DNA from: CAZOGW01 sp964579415
GTDB taxonomy: Bacteria; Actinomycetota; Acidimicrobiia; Spongiisociales; UBA5794
Direction: 5' to 3'
DNA: 7,686 nt
NCBI GenBank assembly: GCA_964579415.1
Contig: CAZOGW010000138.1
Span: 1 to 7,686, forward strand
The translations under genes and the position numbers were made by a program. Shown piece by piece: positions 1 to 6,193 of this stretch. Each line of letters starts with the position of its first letter. Position 1 is the stretch's first letter. Under the pieces are notes generated by a model. The model had not been told where the DNA came from. It was given only the letters and a program-made list of their open reading frames with translations, and ran no database searches.

Positions 1-778
1 GTGCCGTTCGTCGGTCGATATCGGGATGATCGAGGAGCAGCTGGTCGGCGTAGGCGGTGGGACCCTGAGCGCCAGGCTCGGCGAAGTTGGCGCGGAGGTC
101 CTCGATGGCGGTCCGGATTGAGCCGGCCAGGTCGCCTCTGAAGCGATGGAGCACAGCTGCCGCAGCCTCCCGAGGCCCTCCCTGGTCGTTGTGGAGCAGA
201 ACGAACGCGATGTCGTACCAGTCCTTCGTCTTCCGCCGAGCGAATGCGGCCGCGATCTTAGCGAGCAGGAACCCGGCAAGGCCCGACGTGTTGACCTCGA
301 CAGTCGTGGGAGCATCGCCGATGCGACTCGACAATCGGGTCACGACGACATCGCGAGCGGCGAACGCGGTGCCGCGCAGGTTGGCCGCTCCGAGGTCGTC
401 GCAGTCGTCGAACCGGACCGTCGCTCCCTCGGGAACGCTGTCAAGGTCGGCAAGAAGCTCGAAGCGTACGACGACTCGGACGCCGAGGGCGTCCGTCGTC
501 CAACGCCATGCCCTCTCGGAGTCGACCACGAAGTCGGCGTTGCGCAGCGCACGCTCCAGCCGCGCTGCATTGGTCGTGTCGGCCGCAATCTCGAGGTTCA
601 CCTGAACATCGACATCGGTCGTCCCGGCGTGTGTGTAGGGACTGTCAGAGCAGAGCAGGTCCGGCACCAGCCCACCCAGGACCACAAAGCCAGGTCGGTC
701 GCCGTAGTGATGGACGACGCGTACCAGCGCAGCCTCCGCCGCGGCGCGGGCCATGCGGGAGCGAGGTACGTCATCCAC
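1..778 (-). CDS. AbiEii/AbiGii-like nucleotidyltransferase toxin (3' end outside window)
   Basis: An open frame of 259 codons runs from GTG at 778 to the left edge without a stop, so the C-terminus is missing. The protein looks like the toxin of a type IV (AbiE) toxin-antitoxin pair, a DNA polymerase beta-like nucleotidyltransferase. Residues 34-36 (LGG) followed by TTDVDVQ with Asp55 and Asp57 fit the glycine-rich loop and metal-binding D-x-D of motif I. A second family pattern is Lys174 and then R-K-T-K-D-W-Y-D-I at about 182-190. Relatives (AbiEii, MenT) transfer nucleotides, in MenT to tRNA acceptor stems, and stop growth; that activity is inferred here. The GTG start lies inside the end of the AbiEi-like gene (8-bp overlap), implying translational coupling; ATG at 754 is an alternative start in the same frame. 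Family proteins are usually 230-300 residues, so little is likely missing. Confidence 0.85.
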   Translation of the reverse strand, partial: MDDVPRSRMARAAAEAALVRVVHHYGDRPGFVVLGGLVPDLLCSDSPYTHAGTTDVDVQVNLEIAADTTNAARLERALRNADFVVDSERAWRWTTDALGVRVVVRFELLADLDSVPEGATVRFDDCDDLGAANLRGTAFAARDVVVTRLSSRIGDAPTTVEVNTSGLAGFLLAKIAAAFARRKTKDWYDIAFVLLHNDQGGPREAAAAVLHRFRGDLAGSIRTAIEDLRANFAEPGAQGPTAYADQLLLDHPDIDRRTA

Positions 779-1787
779 TTGTCACTACCTTGCGTAGGTG
801 CTCTGCGGCGTCCTCGCCGCGGACGCCCGAGCGGCGGAGATCGGCGACGAGACGTGGCCACGGTGCCACACGCAACTCGTCGACCGTCGTCGCCATCCGG
901 AGCGTCGTGGACGTAGGGAAAGGCGAGAGGATCAGCCGCCCGCCGTCGATGGAACGCACGTCCGCGGCCCGAGCTGCCATCTCAAGCTCTGGCAGACTGT
1001 TGCCCGACACGTACACCTCGGCGGTGCCGATCGACGTGACATGAGGGGCGACGACACTGGCGGCGACTAGCCCGGTGGCTACCCACGGCACCTCGGCGGC
1101 GTCCCAGAGTCGCCCGAGCGCTGCGAGACCATCCACTGGATCGCGCCACGTCACTCCGACGCTGAGCGTCACTCGCGACTGTAGGCGGTGTGCTGCATCG
1201 GTGTAGGCGTCGAGGAGGGCGTTGGGATCGGTGAGGCGTCGCCCTGAGTACCGGCCGCGGTCCGCATCCGACTCCAGGTAGCCGAGATCGGTGAGCAATC
1301 GCAGCGCCTTGGTGGTCGCTCCCTCGGAGAGCCCGCTGGCTTCGCTAGCTGCCGAGACGGTTGGCGACGCGCCGGCGAGCACCGCCTCCGCAACACTCAG
1401 CACGGCGGGAGTCCAGCCCTCAGGAGCGGGAGAGGGGCGGGCAGTCCCGGACCGTGACACCACAACTGTGTCGGTCTCGATGTGGGCGGCGCCGCTCGTT
1501 TCCACCCATCCGACCCCTGCTGCGGAGAGGGAGGCGCGCGATCCCGGTGGTATCCGATCGGCGACGATGATGTCAGGCCGATCGGGCGCGGCCAACAAGC
1601 GATCGACGGTACTGAGCCAGGCCCATTGCACCCACACAGCCGACAGCAGCTCGTCACGGACTCGTACCATGACTCCAGGGACCGGGCGACCACCCAATGA
1701 TCCCTCGATCACAACCGGGACCGTCTCGGGGAGTACGCTCCGTAGGGCGGCCTCGATCAGTCGGCCCTGGTCCTTATTGGTCGTCAT
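771..1787 (-). CDS. AbiEi-like antitoxin / autorepressor of the type IV TA operon
   Basis: 338 residues. Residues 72-84 (DIIVADRIPPGSR) followed by GVGWVETSGAAHIE (91-104) match the pattern of the AbiEi_2 antitoxin group (a V-A-D-x-I-x-P-x-x-R stretch, then a Y/W-x-(D/E)-x-x-G block). A winged helix-turn-helix follows at about 126-172 (ASGLSEGATTKALRLLTDLGYLE). The C-terminal VADLRRSGVRGEDAAEHLR (313-331) is also typical of the family. The role is inferred from the family: it counteracts the adjoining nucleotidyltransferase and represses its own promoter. I chose ATG at 1787 because GAGG (1796-1799, minus strand) lies 8 nt upstream; a TTG at 1793 would leave only 2 nt. It is the first gene of a two-gene operon, and the toxin start overlaps its stop. 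The inverted repeat at 1807-1838 lies directly upstream. Confidence 0.82.
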   Translation of the reverse strand: MTTNKDQGRLIEAALRSVLPETVPVVIEGSLGGRPVPGVMVRVRDELLSAVWVQWAWLSTVDRLLAAPDRPDIIVADRIPPGSRASLSAAGVGWVETSGAAHIETDTVVVSRSGTARPSPAPEGWTPAVLSVAEAVLAGASPTVSAASEASGLSEGATTKALRLLTDLGYLESDADRGRYSGRRLTDPNALLDAYTDAAHRLQSRVTLSVGVTWRDPVDGLAALGRLWDAAEVPWVATGLVAASVVAPHVTSIGTAEVYVSGNSLPELEMAARAADVRSIDGGRLILSPFPTSTTLRMATTVDELRVAPWPRLVADLRRSGVRGEDAAEHLRKVVTSG

Positions 1788-1794
1788 CAGCAAA

Positions 1795-1843
1795 ACCTCA
1801 CAAGAAGTCTATACCTCACGATGTTGTGAGGTATAGACCTCAC
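1795..1843. promoter_or_regulatory. Divergent promoter/operator: perfect 13-bp inverted repeat before the abiE operon
   Basis: GTCTATACCTCAC (1807-1819) and GTGAGGTATAGAC (1826-1838) are exact reverse complements separated by GATGTT. Extra CCTCAC half-sites occur at 1796-1801 and 1838-1843. Each arm carries TATAGA, a plausible -10 element facing outward: minus strand 1813-1808 for the AbiEi gene, plus strand 1832-1837 for the antitoxin relic. The minus-strand GTGAGG at 1801-1796 also supplies the Shine-Dalgarno of the AbiEi gene, so a bound repressor could block both promoters. AbiEi proteins are known to bind inverted repeats in their own promoters; binding here is inferred. No good -35 box is visible. 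Confidence 0.7.
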
Positions 1844-1906
1844 CGAGGTGACGAGCGTGGCAACCATGCCATGTCCCCTGCGGGCTCTACCGAACTGCTC
1901 GATCAC

Positions 1907-2127
1907 ATGGACAAGCGAATCTACGGACACACGAAGTCAGCCAAGCCCATCGACGACGACCTCATCGAGATGCTGGCACGGGAGGCCGAAGCCGGCTACG
2001 GCATAGACGAGGTCATCGCTCGCCGGGCAGGCGCGGTCGGTCGTGTCTCGGCTCGGCACCAACCACGGTCGAGCCGGTGCGGCTCGATCAGGATGAGGGT
2101 GGTACGGCGAAGAGGGACGATGCCTGA
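1907..2127 (+). pseudogene. Frameshifted, truncated ribbon-helix-helix (CopG-like) antitoxin relic
   Basis: Starting at ATG 1907 the frame reads MDKRIYGHTKSAKPIDDDLI and then EMLAREAEAGYGIDEVIARR. I recognise this as the N-terminal arm of a common actinobacterial CopG/RHH antitoxin group (K-P-I-x-D-D-x-I, E-A-E-A-G-Y-D). Its usual continuation, G-R-(P/S)-x-L-G-S-A-P-x-T-V-E-x-V-R-L-D, is present but one frame back, from about 2032 to 2088 (RGRSCLGSAPTTVEPVRLD). This implies loss of one base near 2028-2034. After VRLD the homology stops and the frame ends in TGA at 2125-2127, so the second half of the fold (helices for dimerisation) is gone. Without the frameshift, translation from 1907 would run on into the downstream XRE gene. 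ATG 1871 is an alternative start in frame. No toxin gene is next to it. Confidence 0.65.
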
Positions 2128-2431
2128 GAGGTTGTCGTGGGACGAGGCGAAGGCACTTCGTGGTGACACGCCGGAGCGTCGGCTTGGATACCAGAAGGCC
2201 AAGGACGCCTTCGAGCTGGCCGGTCGGGTGCGGGCCGAGCGCGAGGGTCTCGGTCTGACGCAAGCAGAGCTGGCGGAGCGCATGGGCACCTCTCAGCCCG
2301 TGGTGGCCCAGCTCGAAGCGGGCGGGATCATGCCGAGCCTGGACACGCTCTACCGCGCCGCAGACGCTCTCGGCGTGGAGCTGATCGTTTCCTTCCAGCA
2401 ACGATCATCGGCCCGACGCGAAGTCCCGTGA
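2120..2431 (+). CDS. XRE-family (HigA-like) antitoxin / DNA-binding protein
   Basis: 103 residues. Residues 12-33 (ALRGDTPERRLGYQKAKDAFEL) and the helix-turn-helix at about 35-92 (RVRAEREGLGLTQAELAERM, GTSQPVVAQLEAGGIMPSL) have the form of HigA-type antitoxins, which bind the promoter and neutralise a RelE/HigB-like RNase. The start is ATG 2120, preceded by GAGGG (2112-2116) at a rather short 3-nt spacing. The frame stays open far upstream, but that stretch encodes the antitoxin relic and unrelated residues. ATG 2120 overlaps the relic's TGA (ATGCCTGA), which suggests coupled translation. HigB normally sits immediately upstream of HigA, and there is none here, so this is an orphan antitoxin or a solitary regulator. 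The 3' end is 9 bp from the convergent Phd gene. Confidence 0.78.
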   Translation: MPERLSWDEAKALRGDTPERRLGYQKAKDAFELAGRVRAEREGLGLTQAELAERMGTSQPVVAQLEAGGIMPSLDTLYRAADALGVELIVSFQQRSSARREVP

Positions 2432-2440
2432 CAACGCGAG

Positions 2441-2710
2441 TCATCGACGACGGAGAGCGCGGACTGCTTCCACGCCTTGGATCACGTCGCCTTCGCGAAG
2501 TGCCCGGCGGGCCTCTTCGATGTCGGCCATGGCGTCGGGGTCGCTGAGCACGGCGAGGGTCTCTTCCAGTGATTCGAGTACCTCGGGGTTGATCAGGACC
2601 GCGGCGGGAAGGCCATCGTGTGTGATGACGACGCGCTCGCGGTGCGTGCTCACGCGGTCGACGAACTCGGAGAACCGATCCTGAACGGTGTCGAGTGACT
2701 CTCTGGGCAT
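2441..2710 (-). CDS. Phd/YefM-family antitoxin
   Basis: 89 residues. The N-terminal part, FSEFVDRVSTHRERVVITHD followed by GLPAAVLINPEVLESLEETL (13-52), is the classic Phd/YefM DNA-binding fold: an R-x-x-F-S-x-x-V-D-R-V helix, the strand R-V-V-I-T-x-D-G-x-P, then A-V-L-I-x-P-x-x-L-E-S-L-E-E-T. The acidic/helical tail DPDAMADIEEARRALREGDV (57-76) is the part that usually wraps the RelE/Doc toxin. The start is ATG 2710; no strong Shine-Dalgarno is visible. A RelE/ParE toxin usually follows directly, but downstream there are 9 bp and then the convergent XRE gene, with no toxin frame on this strand. It is therefore an apparently orphan antitoxin, although the reading frame is intact. Confidence 0.85.
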   Translation of the reverse strand: MPRESLDTVQDRFSEFVDRVSTHRERVVITHDGLPAAVLINPEVLESLEETLAVLSDPDAMADIEEARRALREGDVIQGVEAVRALRRR

Positions 2711-2830
2711 GACGCCATTGTGGTATCCCGGCGGAACGGGGGGAGCGAATCCACACAGCTGAGTCGTAGGATGGCGCCTTGGGGAGTCTCCCGGCAGGGC
2801 TCTCGCAGGGTCTTGCGCTCCCCCTCCGGC

Positions 2831-2879
2831 TTCACGGCCGCTGGCGCGGCCGTGAACCCACCTCCCCCAACGGGGGAGG
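2831..2879. repeat. Two consecutive perfect stem-loops in the divergent intergenic region
   Basis: Stem 1: TTCACGGCCGC (2831-2841), loop TGGC, GCGGCCGTGAA (2846-2856). Stem 2: CCTCCCCC (2861-2868), loop AAC, GGGGGAGG (2872-2879). They are 4 bp apart and lie between the start of the Phd gene (minus) and the broken XRE gene (plus). There is no T-run after either on either strand, so ordinary intrinsic termination is not supported. They could be operator sites, an RNA structure or a small dispersed repeat. The rest of 2711-2939 shows no convincing gene. Confidence 0.6.
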
Positions 2880-2939
2880 ATGAAGAAGCCGACGCCACCT
2901 TGAGCGACTGTGCACCCGAAGGCAGGAAGGGTTGATTCG

Positions 2940-3155
2940 ATGGCACGAACCAAGTTTCTTGACTTGCGCAAGGACGTCGAGGCGCGCCCAGGCGCCAGGG
3001 AGCGACTCGCGGCTGCGCGGGCCGAGACACTTGAGGAGATTCGTCTCTACGAGCCGAGTCACGCCGGAGCGGTCAGCCAAACCGAACTCGCCAGCCGCCT
3101 GGACGCCACTCAGGGCGATCTCCACGCTCGGCCGCCTGAGGGTGCCTCCGAGTAG
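2940..3155 (+). pseudogene. Frameshifted XRE-family antitoxin remnant
   Basis: ATG 2940 has a strong Shine-Dalgarno (AGGAAGGG, 2924-2931, 8 nt spacing). It encodes MARTKFLDLRKDVEARPGAR, then ERLAAARAETLEEIRLYE (21-38) and VSQTELASRLDATQG (45-59). This is the N-terminal helix plus the first half of the helix-turn-helix of a HigA-like XRE antitoxin group whose next residues are normally A-I-S-(K)-L. In this frame the protein instead ends DLHARPPEGASE at 71 residues, without a recognition helix. The expected AIS is found in the +1 frame at 3115-3123 (GCG ATC TCC), so a 2-bp loss in a GC run at about 3114-3118 explains the break. Even after restoring the frame, later sequence up to about 3185 only weakly recalls the family, suggesting further decay. 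No toxin partner is seen upstream or downstream. Confidence 0.65.
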
Positions 3156-3334
3156 GGCCGTCTCGGGGCGCGCTGGGGGCGCGCCGGGAACGAGATGAGG
3201 GGAAATGGGGCGAGATGACGAGAGACCCGGCAAGACTTCCGATTGGCCCGAAGCCGTTGACTGACAAGGAGAATCGCCGGATCGTGTTGCCTGGCAACGA
3301 TTCGCCGAATCCAGTCGAAATCGGCCGGGCCTCA

Positions 3335-3378
3335 CTCTCAAGGCGGTAGCGCCGGTTCAAATCCGGTCGGGGCTACCA
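3335..3378 (+). other. tRNA-Glu(CTC) 3'-half fragment, candidate attachment site (attR)
   Basis: The stretch folds as the 3' part of a tRNA-Glu. It has anticodon loop CTCTCAA (3335-3341, anticodon CTC at 3337-3339), anticodon-stem 3' strand GGCGG (3342-3346), variable TAGC, T-stem GCCGG/CCGGT around TTCAAAT (3351-3367), acceptor strand CGGGGCT (3368-3374), discriminator A and CCA (3376-3378). The 5' half is missing: the required CCGCC before the loop is CCTCA, and neither a D-arm nor an AGCCCCG acceptor strand is found in the preceding 80 nt. Integrases that use tRNA genes often recombine from the anticodon loop to the 3' end, leaving such a fragment at the far end of the element. Given the tRNA polarity, the element would lie on the left. 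Confidence 0.72.
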
Positions 3379-3380
3379 CC

Positions 3381-3409
3381 CAGAAACCCTTGCCCAGCAA
3401 GGGTTTCTG
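3381..3409 (+). terminator. Perfect 12-bp hairpin after the tRNA fragment, probable tRNA terminator
   Basis: CAGAAACCCTTG (3381-3392) and CAAGGGTTTCTG (3398-3409) pair perfectly around CCCAG. The hairpin begins 2 nt after the CCA of the tRNA-Glu fragment, where a tRNA transcription terminator is expected. The following bases are CGCGCG, not a T-run, so it is not a textbook intrinsic terminator; the TTT in the 3' arm is the only T-rich part. Confidence 0.5.
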
Positions 3410-3657
3410 CGCGCGTTCAGGCTGACGCGAGAAGCCTTCGAGGCAAGCGTCCGGGTGCCTTCGGGTGAGAGCCGGAACGACAAGTTCGTGGCGCGCGCCC
3501 TACTTCGACCTCACGGAGCCAGCCACAAGTTGAAGCACACTTCCGGGCCAGCCCGCACTCTCTCGTCCGGCAGTTACGTGTTAGCACGGTTGGCTGGTGC
3601 GCCCCAAAGACGCAGCATCGCTCCCTGACCGACGTGAGCAACGAAGGAGAAGTTGCG
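3410..3657. other. Intergenic leader of the secreted propeller/RTX gene
   Basis: This stretch of about 250 bp has no convincing gene on either strand. It should hold the promoter of the downstream secreted protein, but I could not pick -35/-10 boxes with confidence. The only clear element is the Shine-Dalgarno GGAG at 3646-3649, 8 nt before ATG 3658. Confidence 0.5.
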
Positions 3658-5830
3658 ATGCTCCGGAAACGAACCCCTCTGCTGATGCTGGTGGCGGGGA
3701 CGCTGGCGATGGCGTCGCTCCCTGCCGCGATCGCTGCCGACGACCAGGACGCGGATGACTTCGAGGCGATCTCGACCGGTGACCTGTACCTGGTGTCGAC
3801 ATCATCGAGTGGTGTCAAGGGCAACGACTCGAGCTTCACGGCGTCCGTATCCAAAGACGGCACCAAGGTGGCCTTCGCTTCCTTCGCCGCCAACCTCCAC
3901 GCCGGCGACACCACCCCGGACGCTGACATCTACGTGAAGGACCTGGTGACGGGAGGCCTCACGCTGGTCTCCCGCGTGGGTGTTGGCGGGACCAAAGCCA
4001 ACGGGGACAGCTACACCCCGAGCCTGTCGGCCAGCGGCACCAAGGTGGCCTTCACTTCCTACGCCACCAACCTCCACGCCGCCGACGGCTCGGATGACCC
4101 CGACATCTACGTGAAGGACCTGGTAACGGGAGGGCTTACATTGGTGTCCCGTATTGGTGTTGCCGGTGCCAAAGCCAATGGTTTCAACTTCAACCCCAGC
4201 CTGTCGGCTGACGGCTCCAAGGTGGCGTTCACGTCCCGATCGACCAACCTGCATCCCTCGGACACGGACATAGCTTGGGACGTCTACGTGAAGGACCTCA
4301 CTACGGGCGAGTTGGTGGTGGCGTCGACCACGGCGGCCGGCCCCAAGGCCAACGGGGACAGCACCACTCCGAGCCTGTCGTCCACCGGCACCAAGGTGGC
4401 GTTCACGTCGCACGCCACCAACCTGCACCCTGATGACACGGACACCGCAGGCGACGTCTTCGTCAAGGACCTGGCGACGGGTGCGGTGGTGCTGGCATCC
4501 CGCAGCGGTGCCCGCGGAGCCAAGGGCAACTCCTCGAGTGGCGCACCAGCTCTCTCGGGCGACGGCAAGAAGGTTGCGTTCCACACCTCAGCGAGCAACC
4601 TGCACCCGGCCGATCCGGATGCGTCCTGGGACGTGATGCTGAAAGACCTGTCGACAGGAGCACTCACCCTGGTTTCACGAGTCGGGCTCAGCGGTGTGAA
4701 GTCGGAGGGCTTCGCCACCCGGCCGTCTCTCTCCGCCGACGGGACCAAAGCGTCCTTCTGGTCGAACGCCACCAACCTCCATCCGGGTGACACCGATGCG
4801 GTGGGGGACATCTACGTCAAGGACATGGTGACGGGGCATATCGTGGTGGCGTCCAGCTCCGCCGGTGGTGTCAAGGGGAGCGGAAACAGCGACGGGCCCA
4901 GGATGACGCCGGGCGGGACCGCGGTCGTCTTCGACTCCAGTGCCACCAACCTGCATCCCACCAAGCGCGACACCTTCCGGGATGTCGTGTTCAAGTCCAT
5001 CCCGCTGTGCGCGGGTCGCCTGGCCACGATCGCGGGCAGCAGCGCCAGCAACACCATCATCGGCACCGCCGGGGCCGACGTGATCTGGGCGGGCGCCGGC
5101 AACGACACCGTGAACGGCGGCGGCGGCAACGACATCATCTGCGGCGGTCCCGGGAACGACACGCTGAACGGCGGCGCCGGCAACGACGTGCTGTACGGCG
5201 CCACCGGTGACGACACGCTCCGCGGTGGCACCGGAAGCGACACGCTGCGGGGAGAGGCTGGGAGCAACAAGCTCTTCGGGGACGCCGGCAACGATCTGCT
5301 GTACGGCGGTGCCGGGAGCGACGTGCTCGACGGTGGTGTCGATGCCGACAAGGTGTGGGGTGATGGAGGCAGTGACACCTTGTACGGCGGTGCCGGGAGC
5401 GACGAGCTGCGCGCCGGTGCGGGGAACGACACTCTGAAAGGCGGCGGCGGCGCCGNNNNNNNNNNNNNNNNNNNNNNNNNNNNNNNNNNNNNNNNNNNNN
5501 NNNNNNNNNNNNNNNNNNNNNNNNNNNNNNNNNNNNNNNNNNNNNNNNNNNNNNNGCGGCGGCGCCGGCAACGACATCCTGCAGGGTGGTGCCGGTGCCG
5601 ACAAGGTGTGGGGTGCTGGCGGCAAGGACACCCTGAGGGGTGGTGCCGGGAACGATGCGCTGAGCGGAGGTGCCGGCAATGACACCATTCTCGGTGGTTC
5701 CGGCGCCGACAAGCTCGGGGGTGGGAAAGGCAACGACGTACTCAACGGTGGTCCTGCCAAGGACGTTTGTAGCGGTGGCGCCGGGCGCGACACGGCGAAG
5801 GCATGCGAGACCAGGAAGGGCATCCCCTAG
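3658..5830 (+). CDS. Secreted seven-repeat beta-propeller / RTX-type calcium-binding repeat protein (internal scaffold gap)
   Basis: ATG 3658 (GGAG 8 nt upstream) is preferred over an in-frame GTG at 3634. Residues 1-26 are a Sec signal peptide: basic MLRKR, a hydrophobic core, and a cleavage site AIA before ADDQ. Residues about 45-445 hold seven repeats of about 55 residues with the core PSLSADGTKVAFTS, ATNLHP-x-DTD and D-(I/V)-YVKDLxTG, the form of TolB/PD40-like propeller blades; the last one is degenerate. From about Cys451 a linker CAGRLATIAGS leads to Gly/Asp nonapeptides (GGAGNDTLx): 14 complete ones before the gap and 9 after it. RTX repeats of this type bind calcium in a beta-roll. 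The tail has paired cysteines (DVCSGG, KACETRKGIP). No LPXTG anchor or transmembrane segment is seen in the sequenced parts, so the protein is probably released. Function is unknown: structural, adhesive or binding. Frame before and after the gap differs with 100 Ns, so the true gap should be a multiple of 3. Confidence 0.85.
5456..5555. other. Scaffold gap (100 N placeholder) inside the RTX repeat array
   Basis: There are exactly 100 Ns, a conventional unknown-size placeholder. Both flanks are near-identical GGC-rich nonapeptide coding repeats, which explains an assembly break. The real length and repeat number are not known. Confidence 0.97.
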
Positions 5831-6193
5831 CTGACGCAGCGCCTCGATGGACGGCTGCCAAGCGACGCTCAGGGCTCCGACACATCGAGGTTGATGGCGG
5901 CGACTTGTCCCTCGCCGAGAGAGGCCACGGCGTCGATCGACTCCCCACGACGGATCGCTCGCGCTTGGACCCTTCACGGGTCCGTCCTGCGACCCGGAGC
6001 CCTGCACGGGACCGGCGCCACCCACCATGCGACAACGCAGGGACGAAGGCGTCCGTGCCGCGCACCGATTCGTCATCGCCCTGCGGCCGCATCGGCAGCG
6101 ATCGCCGCATCGCCGGAGGACTATTGGCCACGTCGGGCGATCACACCCAGGGAGCTGCGCCGACAGCGCAGTTCCGGCGATGAGGGCTGGGGG
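5831..6193. other. Intergenic region of 363 bp with no recognisable gene
   Basis: Open frames exist on both strands, but they are Arg/Pro/Ser-rich, show no family resemblance and lack good start contexts, so I read this as non-coding. Two weak structures are visible. One is an 8-bp inverted repeat, CCTCGATG (5842-5849) and CATCGAGG (5883-5890), just after the RTX stop. The other is a small hairpin, GGACCC (5967-5972), loop TTCAC, GGGTCC (5978-5983). Neither has a T-run. The region separates two convergent genes, so terminators are expected here. Confidence 0.5.

Noticed and set aside
146..916. Long plus-strand open frame over the left edge
   Set aside because: It is antisense to the AbiEii/AbiEi genes, which show clear motifs; the plus translation is Arg/Pro-rich without family resemblance.
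2328..2440. A RelE-like toxin gene downstream of the Phd antitoxin
   Set aside because: The minus-strand frames there give no RelE/ParE-like residues, and the space is occupied by the convergent XRE gene.
3300..3378. A complete, functional tRNA-Glu gene
   Set aside because: The T-arm, variable loop and acceptor 3' strand fit, but no D-arm, no matching acceptor 5' strand and only 3 of 5 possible pairs in the anticodon stem are found upstream.
5100..5800. Repeats as a CRISPR array or transposon repeats
   Set aside because: The periodicity is 27 bp, in frame and without spacers; it encodes GGxGxDxLx nonapeptides.
3802..5823. Long minus-strand open frames opposite the propeller/RTX gene
   Set aside because: They are the mirror image of a repetitive high-GC gene (Pro/Ala/Ser/Val-rich translations) with no start signals.
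5803..6183. Open frames in the region after the RTX gene
   Set aside because: Arg-rich, no recognisable domain, no Shine-Dalgarno, and frames open on both strands as expected in high-GC non-coding DNA.
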